Assembly (NCBI GenBank): GCA_007121535.1
Contig: SKKK01000032.1
Location: 1-51,611 of the forward strand
Reading direction: 5' to 3'
DNA length: 51,611 nucleotides
Source of the DNA: Planctomycetaceae bacterium
GTDB lineage: Bacteria; Planctomycetota; Planctomycetia; Pirellulales; Pirellulaceae
Within the stretch, counting starts at the first letter, position 1; every line of letters starts with the position of its first letter. The notes under the pieces were generated by a model. That model did not search any database and had not been told where the DNA came from. It was given only the letters and a program-made list of their open reading frames with translations. The position numbers and the translations under genes are program-made. This document shows positions 26,229-34,987 of the stretch, one piece after another.

Positions 26229-29200
26229 ATGGCGAAAACCCGACGAATCATTCGCAAGCAACAATTGCCGACCCGGCCGTCGTTCGACGACCAGCTTTGG
26301 CCGGTGCTGCTGGCGTTGTGCGTTCTGTCCGGTTTCCTGATGGGGTCCGTGCTGGTACGGCTGGAAGCGAACGATCCCCATTGGCCGATCAAGGCGGCGG
26401 CCTGGGTGGCGCTGATCGCGATCGGGACGATCGGTTTGGGAACGGCCCTATGGCGTTTGGACCACCGACGGTTCCGGCGCAGCATGCAATTGGCGATCTT
26501 GCTGGGGTTGTTCCTGCACGCCGTGTTCCTGGTGGCCACGTTGGATTGGTGGATCTTTTCGCGGTTCCAAGAGTTTGCGATGCAGCGGGATCTGGCGGAC
26601 AACCGGCAACAGGTCACGGTCCCCGACTATGTCGAGATCCCTCGGCCCGAGCAACAACGTCCGGATTTCGAACGGCCCGTCCCGGTACCCACTCCCCAGC
26701 CCGAACAACCGAGCCAACCGATGGTGCGTCAGGAAGTGGACGAGCCGCAGCCGACCCCACCCGACCCCGGGTCGGTTCCTGAACCCGAAACCGATCCACG
26801 TCCTCACGAGATCCGCCGGGAACAGATCGCCGAGACGACCCCCCGGTACAGCGACCATCGATCGCAATGGAGCCGACGCACGAGCGACGTGCGACCGACG
26901 CTGCCCAGCAGCCAGGCGGTCGAGGTGCCCGATCGACCGGCTCCCGCGAGATCCGTCGAAATGCAGGCCCGCAAGAGCGCCCCGCAACGCCAGCCGACCG
27001 AGGCTGAATTGGCGGCTCGCCAGCCCGTCACCGAACCATCGGCCGAGACGCCGAGCCCGGCTGTGCAGATGTCGCGACGCGTCGACCAGCCCTCGCCGGA
27101 CACGCAGGAATCGGCGACACCGACCTTCCGGCGACCGGTGGCGCAGCCGCTTACCACGCCTCGCACGGTCGTCGACCTGGCCGATCAGCCCGCCGTTTCT
27201 CGAGCCACGAGCGACCAGGAACTCCAGCCCAGCACCACCCTGGCCAGACGCCGGGCGACGGCTGCGCCCGAGCCCGCTTCGACGCGCGCCGAACCGGTCC
27301 CGGACACGGCCAGCGACGCGCCGCCGGAGCCTCGGTCGCGACAAGCACCGGCCCCGTCGCGCCCGGAGGTGGCCCAGACCCCGACCGCGATCCCCAGCCC
27401 ACGGGCTCGCGTCACCCCGCGCACCGAGACGGCAGAGGCGCCTTCGATGCAAGTCGCCGAGCTTCCCGATCCGGCGCCGGCGACGACGACCGATGCCACC
27501 GATCGCAGCGGTCCGGCGGCCCAGTTGGAAGCTCGTCAGGCACCGATCGATCGCCAGCGTCCTGATGCGGAAGCGGTCGCCACAGCGCGAACGGCACCGT
27601 CGCCACCGGCCGATACTGCGGTGGATGCTGCGTCTGCCACCGCAGCGGCTCGTGCGACGCCTCGGACCGAACCGGCACCGGCGATTCAAGCCAGCGCCCC
27701 CGCCACGACGCCGCGTCGGCCGGTGACGACTTGGAGCCCCGCGGCGGAAACCTCGCCTGCTGCTTCAGACCCGCCGGCGGTGGCTGCCGCAGACAGTGGA
27801 CCATCGGCCGCCGATCCGGTCCCCAGCCCAACCGAAGTGCGCCGCCAGGCACCACGTGACCCGGCGTCCACCGCAGCAGCATCCACCGACGTTGCCGGAT
27901 CGCCGGCGTCGGAGAGCCGCTTCGAGCCATCCACGCAGACACCGGCAGCCACCCGCTTGCCACTCGCGCCGGAGTCGTCCGAAATCGCTCAGGCGAACAT
28001 CAGCGCACCGATTCGACGCCAATCCACGTCAGCCCTACCGAGTGACACCAGCGTCCAGGCCGACATTCCCGCCAACTTGGCCGTCAGTCAGGCGCCCAGC
28101 GATCGGCCGCGACCGTCATCCGCGACCGTCGCGCGGCAGCCGTTGGACGGGCCGCAAGCTTCCCGCAGCCAGCAGCCGCTGCCATCGCAGATCGCCGCAA
28201 CGACCACGCAAATCGCGCGTCCCTCACCACCTCGCTTGGAAACCAGTACCGTGCCCAGCGTCACCCCGGCGGCCGAGCCATCCGCTCGACCGGCGCGCGC
28301 GACCCTGACCACTCCACTGGCCGCATCGCCGACCGAGGTCGAGAGTCCGGCGGTCGCCACGGCGGATCGAGGCGTTGGCGATCCGGCGGCTCAACCGGCT
28401 CGCCTTGCCCTTTCCCGATCGATGACCGGCACGGCGGGCGTCGGCGCGGGCCGCAACCTGGACCGCGCTCGGCCCGCCGAAGACAGTCCTTCGATGACCG
28501 CATCCGCCTCGGCGCGACGCGCGGAACCCATGCAGGATACTCCGCAAGGCCCCGCGCTTTCGCCCGCAGCCCCGGCATTGGTCCGGCGATCGTTGGCGGG
28601 CGATTCGGCGCCCAGCGCTTCGCTGCCCGCCGACCCGATCGCGGCAGCGCCCACCACCGTGGCCGCCGATCGTACCGAGGAACTTGCGGCCAGCGCCACG
28701 GCGGTCCAACGCCGCAGTGACGCGAGGGCGGTCGAGGGTCCCACGACGGCTGACCGCGGGGCCACCGAAGTCGATTTGGGCGTGACGCAAATCGTCTCCG
28801 AAGGCCAGATCGGTCGTGCCAGCGGGGGCGGCCAGCCGCTGTTGAGCTTCGAGATCGATGCGCCGCAACTGGCTCGGTCCGAACGCGTGGGAGGCGCCCC
28901 GTTGGCCGCGTTGGCCGAACCTACCGTTGTCGACGTGCCCACGGCCCCGCCCAGTTCCGGAGGCGGCCAGCCGCCGATGCCGCAGACCGAGCTGCCACCG
29001 ACCGCCGTGGTACGGGCCGATCCTGGCGGCATCCAGCCGGTCGCAGGCGGGCCGTCTCGAGCTGACGCAACAGGACCGCCCGTCGAGGTCAGCATGGCGT
29101 TGCGGGTCGCGGATGCTTCGATCGCTCGCGCCGAATTGGCCGAAGCAGCACCTGGCGACCCCACGGCCGGCGGTACCCGGGACGACGAGGAAGACGAAGA

Positions 29201-31580
29201 AGAACGGCGGCGACGCTTGGTTCGAGCCGCCCAGCAAACGGCTGCCGCCAGCACTCCGACGACGGTCGATCTGGCGGGACTGGCCGGCGTCGCTGGTGAC
29301 GAGCCGCAACCGGAGGCGACAGCCGCCGACGTCTCGATCGCTCGGGCAGATCCGGAACGAGATGCCGAAGCTCGCGGCGGGTCGGCTGCGGTCGCCGATC
29401 CCGGCGAAGCCACGGCGTCGCCGATCGCTGAAACCAGGATCGGCCCGGCAGCAGTGGCAGAGACCATGCCAGAAGGACCGCCGATCGCCGACGTGGTCAG
29501 CGGCCCGCCACGACGCACCCCCAGCCCAACCGCTGCACCGACCACCCAGACCCGGGTTGCCGCGATTCCGACCGACGCCGCGATCGCCGATCCGGCGGCC
29601 GAACCTTTGGAGATCAGCGGCCCGGCGGCCAGTTCGCTGACCCGAACTCCGATAGACCATCGACCCGCAGGCAGCGGCGATTCCGCTTCGCCTGCCGCAC
29701 CGTCGACGGACCATGCGGAACAACTGGCGGCTACCGAGATCACACGGGCCGAGGCCGTCGACGCGGCTCCGGGTCCGCCCGACATCGGCGGAGGAACTCA
29801 AGCCCCGACGCGAAGCGCCCGGGGACCGTCCATCGATGCCGATGTGCGCGCCCAAACACTGCAGATCGCCGGGATGCCCGAATCCGGCGGCCTGCCGGAC
29901 GGTTCGGCGATGGCCGCTCAGGGCCTGCAAGCCCGGCGCTTGGCGGGCGGGGCCAACCTGCCGCCGACTTTGGGGCCGCCAGGTGCGACCGCTGATCCTG
30001 CGGTACACGACGCCGAATCGATCGCGGCCGTCGGCGCCAGGCTCGGGGCGCGCTCCGCCTCGCCCAGCACCGAAGATGGACCGACCATCGACTTGGAAGC
30101 ACCAACCAGCTTGCCATTCGAACGCTCCGGCCCCGACAGCTTACCGCATTCGTCCACCGCTGCAAGTTCCATCGATCTTCCCGCACCAACCACCGATGAA
30201 GCCGTTTTGGCAGCCAACGTGGATCATTCGCTGCATGGCTTGGCCGAGGATCTGGCCGTGTCCCGAGAATTCGTCAACGCCGGTTTGACCGTGGATCGCG
30301 ATGCTCCGGCTGGTCCCGGTGGACTTGGGAGGGAACCTGCCCCCGACACAGGCTTGAACCATCGCCGAGCCGCGACCGACAGCGTCCAGGTTCACATTTC
30401 TACGGCGCGCTTCGTGCGTCAACAGCCGGGCGGTCGGCCCGATCTGAGCACGGCGGCCATCGTGGCCACCGAACCATTCCAGCGACGCATGGATCGCGTC
30501 CCGGGCGAAGGCAGCTACGGTGATCGAGGGGCACCGCCACCCAGGACGGAAGAGGCGATCGAGCTGGGATTGGCGTACCTGAGTCGAGTCCAACTGGAGG
30601 ACGGCAGTTGGAGCCTGCAAAGCCGCGGAGAATCGGCGGTGCTGGTCGCCGATACGGCAGCTACCGGACTGGCCCTGTTGGCCTTTCAAGGCGCCGGTTA
30701 CACGCATCGCCAACACCAGTACGCTGACACGGTCCATGCCGGGATCCAGTACTTGATCCGCAACCAAAGGCCCGATGGAGATCTGTTTCTGCCGTTGGAC
30801 GACGAATCCAATCGCAGCGTCTGGATCTACAGCCACAGCATCGCCGCCTTGGCGTTGACCGAAGCCTACGGGATGACGCAGGATCCGGCGCTGCGGGAAC
30901 CGGCTCAGAATGCCCTTGATTTCCTGGTGGACAGCCAGCATCCCGAGCGCGGCGGTTGGCGCTACTCGCCGCAATTCGGCAGCGACACCTCCGTCACGGG
31001 TTGGGCCATGATGGCTCTCAAGAGCGGCGAACTGGCGAACCTCGATGTACCGCAGGAAGCCTACGATCGCATTCGCGGCTGGTTGGACAAATCTCAAGCC
31101 AGCTCGGCCGATCCCCATCTGTACGTGTACAATCCCCTCGCGCCCGATACACCGGAACAGCGGCACGGCCGGCGTCCCAGTACGACCATGACGTCGGTCG
31201 GGTTGCTGATGCGTTTGTACCTGGGCTGGCACCGCGATCACGAAAACATGATCCGGGGCGCCGAATACCTGGGCGAAAACCTGCCTCAATTGGGCACCGC
31301 GCGCAATCCGGAACGAGACACCTATTACTGGTACTACGGCACGCAGGTCATGTTCCACATGGGCGGCGACTATTGGCAGGCTTGGAATGGCAAGCTGCAC
31401 CCGCTGTTGGTCAACCACCAGATCCGCCAAGGTCCGCTGGCCGGTAGCTGGGATCCCCGGCGTCCCGTCCCCGATCGCTGGGCGCCTCACGCAGGCCGAT
31501 TGTACGTGACGACGATGAATCTGTTGTCTTTGGAGGTCTACTACCGATACTTACCTCTATACGAAGACACCGCACGTTGA
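26229..31580 (+). CDS. Giant membrane-anchored Pro/Ala-rich protein with C-terminal squalene-cyclase-like toroid
   Basis: The 1783-residue product has three hydrophobic helices (about 23-44, 55-75 and 86-108). Basic residues at the N-terminus and between helices 2 and 3 predict that everything after residue 110 is extracytoplasmic. Residues about 128-1400 are low-complexity and rich in Pro, Ala, Thr, Ser and Arg, interrupted by an acidic/basic cluster (D-D-E-E-D-E-E-E-R4) near 985-1000. The last 340 residues form alpha/alpha repeats of the prenyltransferase/squalene-oxidase type, with QLEDGSW, NQRPDG and SQHPERGGW. No D-x-D-D cyclase motif was found, so enzymatic activity is doubtful. Gene order puts it in the TonB/TolA position after TolQ and TolR; a transducer or tether role is inferred. 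Confidence 0.88.
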   Translation: MAKTRRIIRKQQLPTRPSFDDQLWPVLLALCVLSGFLMGSVLVRLEANDPHWPIKAAAWVALIAIGTIGLGTALWRLDHRRFRRSMQLAILLGLFLHAVFLVATLDWWIFSRFQEFAMQRDLADNRQQVTVPDYVEIPRPEQQRPDFERPVPVPTPQPEQPSQPMVRQEVDEPQPTPPDPGSVPEPETDPRPHEIRREQIAETTPRYSDHRSQWSRRTSDVRPTLPSSQAVEVPDRPAPARSVEMQARKSAPQRQPTEAELAARQPVTEPSAETPSPAVQMSRRVDQPSPDTQESATPTFRRPVAQPLTTPRTVVDLADQPAVSRATSDQELQPSTTLARRRATAAPEPASTRAEPVPDTASDAPPEPRSRQAPAPSRPEVAQTPTAIPSPRARVTPRTETAEAPSMQVAELPDPAPATTTDATDRSGPAAQLEARQAPIDRQRPDAEAVATARTAPSPPADTAVDAASATAAARATPRTEPAPAIQASAPATTPRRPVTTWSPAAETSPAASDPPAVAAADSGPSAADPVPSPTEVRRQAPRDPASTAAASTDVAGSPASESRFEPSTQTPAATRLPLAPESSEIAQANISAPIRRQSTSALPSDTSVQADIPANLAVSQAPSDRPRPSSATVARQPLDGPQASRSQQPLPSQIAATTTQIARPSPPRLETSTVPSVTPAAEPSARPARATLTTPLAASPTEVESPAVATADRGVGDPAAQPARLALSRSMTGTAGVGAGRNLDRARPAEDSPSMTASASARRAEPMQDTPQGPALSPAAPALVRRSLAGDSAPSASLPADPIAAAPTTVAADRTEELAASATAVQRRSDARAVEGPTTADRGATEVDLGVTQIVSEGQIGRASGGGQPLLSFEIDAPQLARSERVGGAPLAALAEPTVVDVPTAPPSSGGGQPPMPQTELPPTAVVRADPGGIQPVAGGPSRADATGPPVEVSMALRVADASIARAELAEAAPGDPTAGGTRDDEEDEEERRRRLVRAAQQTAAASTPTTVDLAGLAGVAGDEPQPEATAADVSIARADPERDAEARGGSAAVADPGEATASPIAETRIGPAAVAETMPEGPPIADVVSGPPRRTPSPTAAPTTQTRVAAIPTDAAIADPAAEPLEISGPAASSLTRTPIDHRPAGSGDSASPAAPSTDHAEQLAATEITRAEAVDAAPGPPDIGGGTQAPTRSARGPSIDADVRAQTLQIAGMPESGGLPDGSAMAAQGLQARRLAGGANLPPTLGPPGATADPAVHDAESIAAVGARLGARSASPSTEDGPTIDLEAPTSLPFERSGPDSLPHSSTAASSIDLPAPTTDEAVLAANVDHSLHGLAEDLAVSREFVNAGLTVDRDAPAGPGGLGREPAPDTGLNHRRAATDSVQVHISTARFVRQQPGGRPDLSTAAIVATEPFQRRMDRVPGEGSYGDRGAPPPRTEEAIELGLAYLSRVQLEDGSWSLQSRGESAVLVADTAATGLALLAFQGAGYTHRQHQYADTVHAGIQYLIRNQRPDGDLFLPLDDESNRSVWIYSHSIAALALTEAYGMTQDPALREPAQNALDFLVDSQHPERGGWRYSPQFGSDTSVTGWAMMALKSGELANLDVPQEAYDRIRGWLDKSQASSADPHLYVYNPLAPDTPEQRHGRRPSTTMTSVGLLMRLYLGWHRDHENMIRGAEYLGENLPQLGTARNPERDTYYWYYGTQVMFHMGGDYWQAWNGKLHPLLVNHQIRQGPLAGSWDPRRPVPDRWAPHAGRLYVTTMNLLSLEVYYRYLPLYEDTAR

Positions 31581-31618
31581 TCGTCGCTCGCCAGAAGGGA
31601 AGAGCCCGGAGTTCGCCC

Positions 31619-32983
31619 ATGTCCGAATCGGAGAAATTAGGACCTCTTGACGTGAGCGAACCCCCCGCTGCGGACCCACCCAGGTTATCTGGCCCGGAAT
31701 CGCCATTGCCGGCGCCGACGATCACCGTTCTGGACATCGACGAAGATGCATTGCCGATGCGATTCGGACGTTTCGAATTGCAACAGATCGTGGGACGCGG
31801 CGGATTCGGCACAGTGTTTCGGGCCTACGATACGCAATTGGACCGGCACGTGGCGTTGAAGATCCATCGTCGCGGCATCTTGGAAACCGAAGAGCAGGTC
31901 GCTCGGTTCCTGCGCGAGGCGCGATCGGGCGGAAAGCTGAATCATCCGAACATCTGCCCTGTCCACGACGTGGGCCAATTGCATGGCAACCACTACATCG
32001 TCATGGGGTTCATCGATGGGGTACCCCTGTCCAAACTGTTCAGCACCCAACATCCGATGCCCCCGAAGACGGCTGCGAGCATCCTCTTGAAACTGACGGC
32101 GGCGTTGAGCGAAGCACACGAGCAGGGAATTATCCATCGGGACCTGAAACCGTCGAATATCATGATGGACCAGAAGCGGAACGAACCGATCATCCTGGAT
32201 TTCGGGCTGGCGCGCAGCTACGTGGTCGAGACGGATCAGACGCAGACGGGCCAGGTGGTCGGGACGCCGGCGTACATGAGCCCCGAACAGGCTCGAGGCC
32301 CCACGGCCGCCGTGGGGCCCTCGACCGATATCTACAGCCTGGGCGTGATCCTTTACGAGTTGATCACGGGCCGCCCGCCCTTTGTCGGTTCGTTAGCCGA
32401 GATCTTCGCGCAAATCCTGACCGCTCAACCGTCGCCTCCTGCCAAGCATCGCCCCGAATTGGATGCGGCCATTTCGGCGATCAGTCTGAAGGCGATGGCC
32501 AAGGATCCCACGCAGCGTTTCACGTCGATGCAGGATTTCGGTCAGGTATTGCAGGCCTATTTACGAGTCGGACCGGGCGGCGTACCCAGCGAATCCGGAC
32601 GCCTTGTGGTGTCGACCGGCAAGCCCAGCCCGCCGCGTTCTGCCGTACCCTTAACCGCCTCGCCGGCGCGATCGACCCCCGGTTCGGACAAGATCGAATT
32701 CGCCTGCCCGAAATGCAAGTTGCCCGTCCGCACCCCGGCGTCCACCGCAGGCAAGAAGGGCAAATGCCCGAACTGCCACGCCATCGTGCAGATCCCCAAG
32801 CAAACGTCCACCGCAGCGAAGACGGAACCGAGTCGCTCGGGCGAAGCCGTTCACGATGCTCGACCGATCGAATTCGCCTGTTCGCATTGCGGGCAACCCG
32901 TCCGCACCCCGCCCGGCACAGCGGGCAAGAAGGGACGATGCCCCCACTGCAACCGGATCGTGAAGATCCCCCACGGAAAATAA
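31619..32983 (+). CDS. Ser/Thr protein kinase (PknB-like) with two C-terminal zinc ribbons
   Basis: The protein has 454 residues from ATG 31619; an upstream TTG at 31577 overlaps the previous gene and is less likely. The kinase domain (about 50-315) has GRGGFG, catalytic K81, HRDLKPSN with D175, DFG with D194, and GTPAYMSPEQ. Two near-identical zinc ribbons follow, with cysteines 363/366/383/386 and 421/424/441/444, each with a T-A-G-K-K-G core. No transmembrane helix is visible, so unlike many bacterial PknB kinases it should be cytoplasmic. A perfect GC-rich palindrome (32297-32319) falls just after the SPE motif and makes this loop about two residues longer than usual. It probably shares a transcript with the giant protein upstream. 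Confidence 0.92.
   Translation: MSESEKLGPLDVSEPPAADPPRLSGPESPLPAPTITVLDIDEDALPMRFGRFELQQIVGRGGFGTVFRAYDTQLDRHVALKIHRRGILETEEQVARFLREARSGGKLNHPNICPVHDVGQLHGNHYIVMGFIDGVPLSKLFSTQHPMPPKTAASILLKLTAALSEAHEQGIIHRDLKPSNIMMDQKRNEPIILDFGLARSYVVETDQTQTGQVVGTPAYMSPEQARGPTAAVGPSTDIYSLGVILYELITGRPPFVGSLAEIFAQILTAQPSPPAKHRPELDAAISAISLKAMAKDPTQRFTSMQDFGQVLQAYLRVGPGGVPSESGRLVVSTGKPSPPRSAVPLTASPARSTPGSDKIEFACPKCKLPVRTPASTAGKKGKCPNCHAIVQIPKQTSTAAKTEPSRSGEAVHDARPIEFACSHCGQPVRTPPGTAGKKGRCPHCNRIVKIPHGK
32297..32319. repeat. Palindrome inside the kinase gene
   Basis: GGCCCCACGGC (32297-32307) and GCCGTGGGGCC (32309-32319) are perfect 11-bp arms around one base. It encodes part of the loop after SPEQARG in the kinase domain. 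It resembles short GC-rich palindromic repeats rather than ordinary codon usage. Confidence 0.6.
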
Positions 32984-32996
32984 TGCCTGACAAAGC

Positions 32997-34613
32997 CTAA
33001 TCGGTGGTCAGCTTTACATTTCGGAACAGGAACGGATTATCGCTCAACCGCAACGCTTTGCCGCTGGCGGTGGTGACGTTCTTGAGAATGACTTCCTTGG
33101 TGATGACGTACGGGAATTCTTCCACGTAAGAATCGTCGGTCATGCGTGGATTGAAGTTTGCAAAAATGGCGGGGCCTTCGTAGTTCGCCGGATGGTTCGA
33201 ATCGTCGATGTGCAAGGTGTCGATGGTGATGCGTTCCGGCATGTAACAGGTGTAGCCGAAATCGTGCTGGCCCGAATACGAGCCGCCGATCAGATTGGCT
33301 CGGACCGGTCTGCCGCCGGCAGGCACGAAAACACAGTCGCGGATCACCACTTCTCCCTGCCACGTACTGCCGTAATCGGAGCGCAGATTGATCAGGGTCC
33401 TGCCGTAGATGGTGGAGTTTTCCACGGTGAACGTCCCGGTGCCGATCGCGTTGATGCCTTGATGACCCAGCGTCGAGTTGCGGATGGTCGCGTTGGCAAC
33501 GCCCATGTGGGCATCGAAACGGGAAAAGGTGCAATTGTCGTAAACAAGATTCTTGCAGTAATTGGATCCCATGATTCCCCAATACGTGCGATCCATGATG
33601 TCATTGGTCTGGCTGCAGTTCACAAAGGAAACGTACAGCGCCCGGTTGAGCGAGATGTCGTAGCTGCCCATCGACACGGGAACGCCCGCCGAACCGATCG
33701 TCCGGTACGTTTTCCGGCCGGTCAAGACGGTGTTTTGCACCGTCACGTGGGCACAGTTGGCGACATTGATGAAACCGCTGTAGGGCGCCCCTTGGTCCCC
33801 TTCGTCGATGACGTAGTGTTCCAGCCCATCCACCACAACGTGCGAGCGTCGAATCGCGATGCCCCGGCTGTAGTAGGTGTATCTCGATTCGGCCGCATTG
33901 GCGATGGTGGTGAAACGTCCTCCGGAAATGGTCAGCGTCGTGTCGTCCATGGGATGAGCGGTGAGGGCCGTAATCCGGTCGAAATCCCAGATGATCGGAG
34001 CGTCCATGTCGACCGAACCGTCTTTGTCGACGATGAAGACGTCCGTCTGCGGAGAGCCCTGGTTTTGGTTCGGCCCGAAACGAATGTAGCGTCGTACGTG
34101 GGAATTCGTGGCGATTACCAGGCAGGCGCTCGGCAGCGAGACATCGATCTTCTCCTGGTTCTTCTTCAGGGGCGTGATTCCTTTGAGTCGGAACGGTTCG
34201 TGCCGGGAACTCACCAGGAAGACGTGAGCGCGCCGGTCCTGTACGTCGGTGTCGTCGATGATAAAGGCGGCCGTACCGAAATCCGTGTCGGTCTGGATGA
34301 CGGCGGTACGATTCCTTCCGCCGATGTAGTAGGTGGCGTCGTCGTCGGCTTTCACAGGCAACCCGTGCTCGTTGGCGTGCGCATGGGCTTTCACGATCGC
34401 GTCGATATCATCGGTTTGCCCGTCGCCCTTGGCGCCGAAGTCACTGTAGCGAACCACTTCCTTCTCGGGTGACGCGGCGCTTGCCAAGTGGTTTGGTTCG
34501 CAAACACTCATCGCCAAGGTTACCAGGGTGATACCGAACCCGACTGCTATCACACCGTATCGTGGTCCGGAAAGACATCGTCGAATTTTGTTGGTGGGGA
34601 TTCTCGCAAACAT
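32997..34613 (-). CDS. Exported right-handed beta-helix protein (pectate-lyase-3-like)
   Basis: The product has 538 residues from the ATG at 34613, chosen because AGGAGAA lies 7 nt upstream; the frame is open further but without such a site. A hydrophobic signal (about 20-40, ending near ASAAS) precedes the sequence VVRYSDFGAKGDGQTDDIDA, the typical opening of pectate-lyase-3/polygalacturonase-type beta-helices. The rest has repeated short beta strands (I-x-N-S-T, V-x-N-C-T-F) consistent with a right-handed parallel beta-helix. Such proteins bind or cleave polysaccharides, but no catalytic residue set was identified. It converges on the kinase gene with only 13 bp between stops and diverges from the oxidoreductase gene. 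Confidence 0.82.
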   Translation of the reverse strand: MFARIPTNKIRRCLSGPRYGVIAVGFGITLVTLAMSVCEPNHLASAASPEKEVVRYSDFGAKGDGQTDDIDAIVKAHAHANEHGLPVKADDDATYYIGGRNRTAVIQTDTDFGTAAFIIDDTDVQDRRAHVFLVSSRHEPFRLKGITPLKKNQEKIDVSLPSACLVIATNSHVRRYIRFGPNQNQGSPQTDVFIVDKDGSVDMDAPIIWDFDRITALTAHPMDDTTLTISGGRFTTIANAAESRYTYYSRGIAIRRSHVVVDGLEHYVIDEGDQGAPYSGFINVANCAHVTVQNTVLTGRKTYRTIGSAGVPVSMGSYDISLNRALYVSFVNCSQTNDIMDRTYWGIMGSNYCKNLVYDNCTFSRFDAHMGVANATIRNSTLGHQGINAIGTGTFTVENSTIYGRTLINLRSDYGSTWQGEVVIRDCVFVPAGGRPVRANLIGGSYSGQHDFGYTCYMPERITIDTLHIDDSNHPANYEGPAIFANFNPRMTDDSYVEEFPYVITKEVILKNVTTASGKALRLSDNPFLFRNVKLTTD

Positions 34614-34987
34614 GTTCGTCTTCTCCTGGGGGGGATTGGTGGGGAGGATACTTAGGCTCTGGTCTTTGAAGTTGCGAGTTATTCTGGCAAGGTGGGCTGA
34701 CTGGGCGGCATAAAAGACGGGACTCCTCCCCGGCGGATTGTAAGGCCAATGACTGGCCTGGTTGTCACCAACCGAGATTGGAGTCGCACGATGTTCATTA
34801 TGCAGGATGCGTCGCCGAAAATCAAGAAGGTCCCTCACGTCCGCCGGATTAAGCACGACAACCTGTTTGCAGTGTCGATCCGGGCGTGTTAGATTAGGGG
34901 CGGTTGCGGATCAGCGGCTGGGCTCGCGCCGGCCCGGGTCTGTGGGAAATGCTCGATCGGATTGTTCCAAAGCGAGGAGGAACGGTT
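34614..34987. promoter_or_regulatory. Divergent intergenic region, beta-helix protein / Gfo-Idh oxidoreductase
   Basis: About 370 bp separate the two divergent start codons, so both promoters should lie here. The beta-helix gene's ribosome binding site (AGGAG on the minus strand, near 34625) and the oxidoreductase's AGGAGG (34975-34980) mark the edges. No repeat, RNA gene or confident promoter consensus was found between them. Confidence 0.4.

Noticed and set aside
28224-30008. 594-codon minus-strand frame, and other long frames at 26448-29785
   Set aside because: All six frames are open in this low-complexity GC-rich region; the plus frame has the anchor, the toroid domain and operon position.
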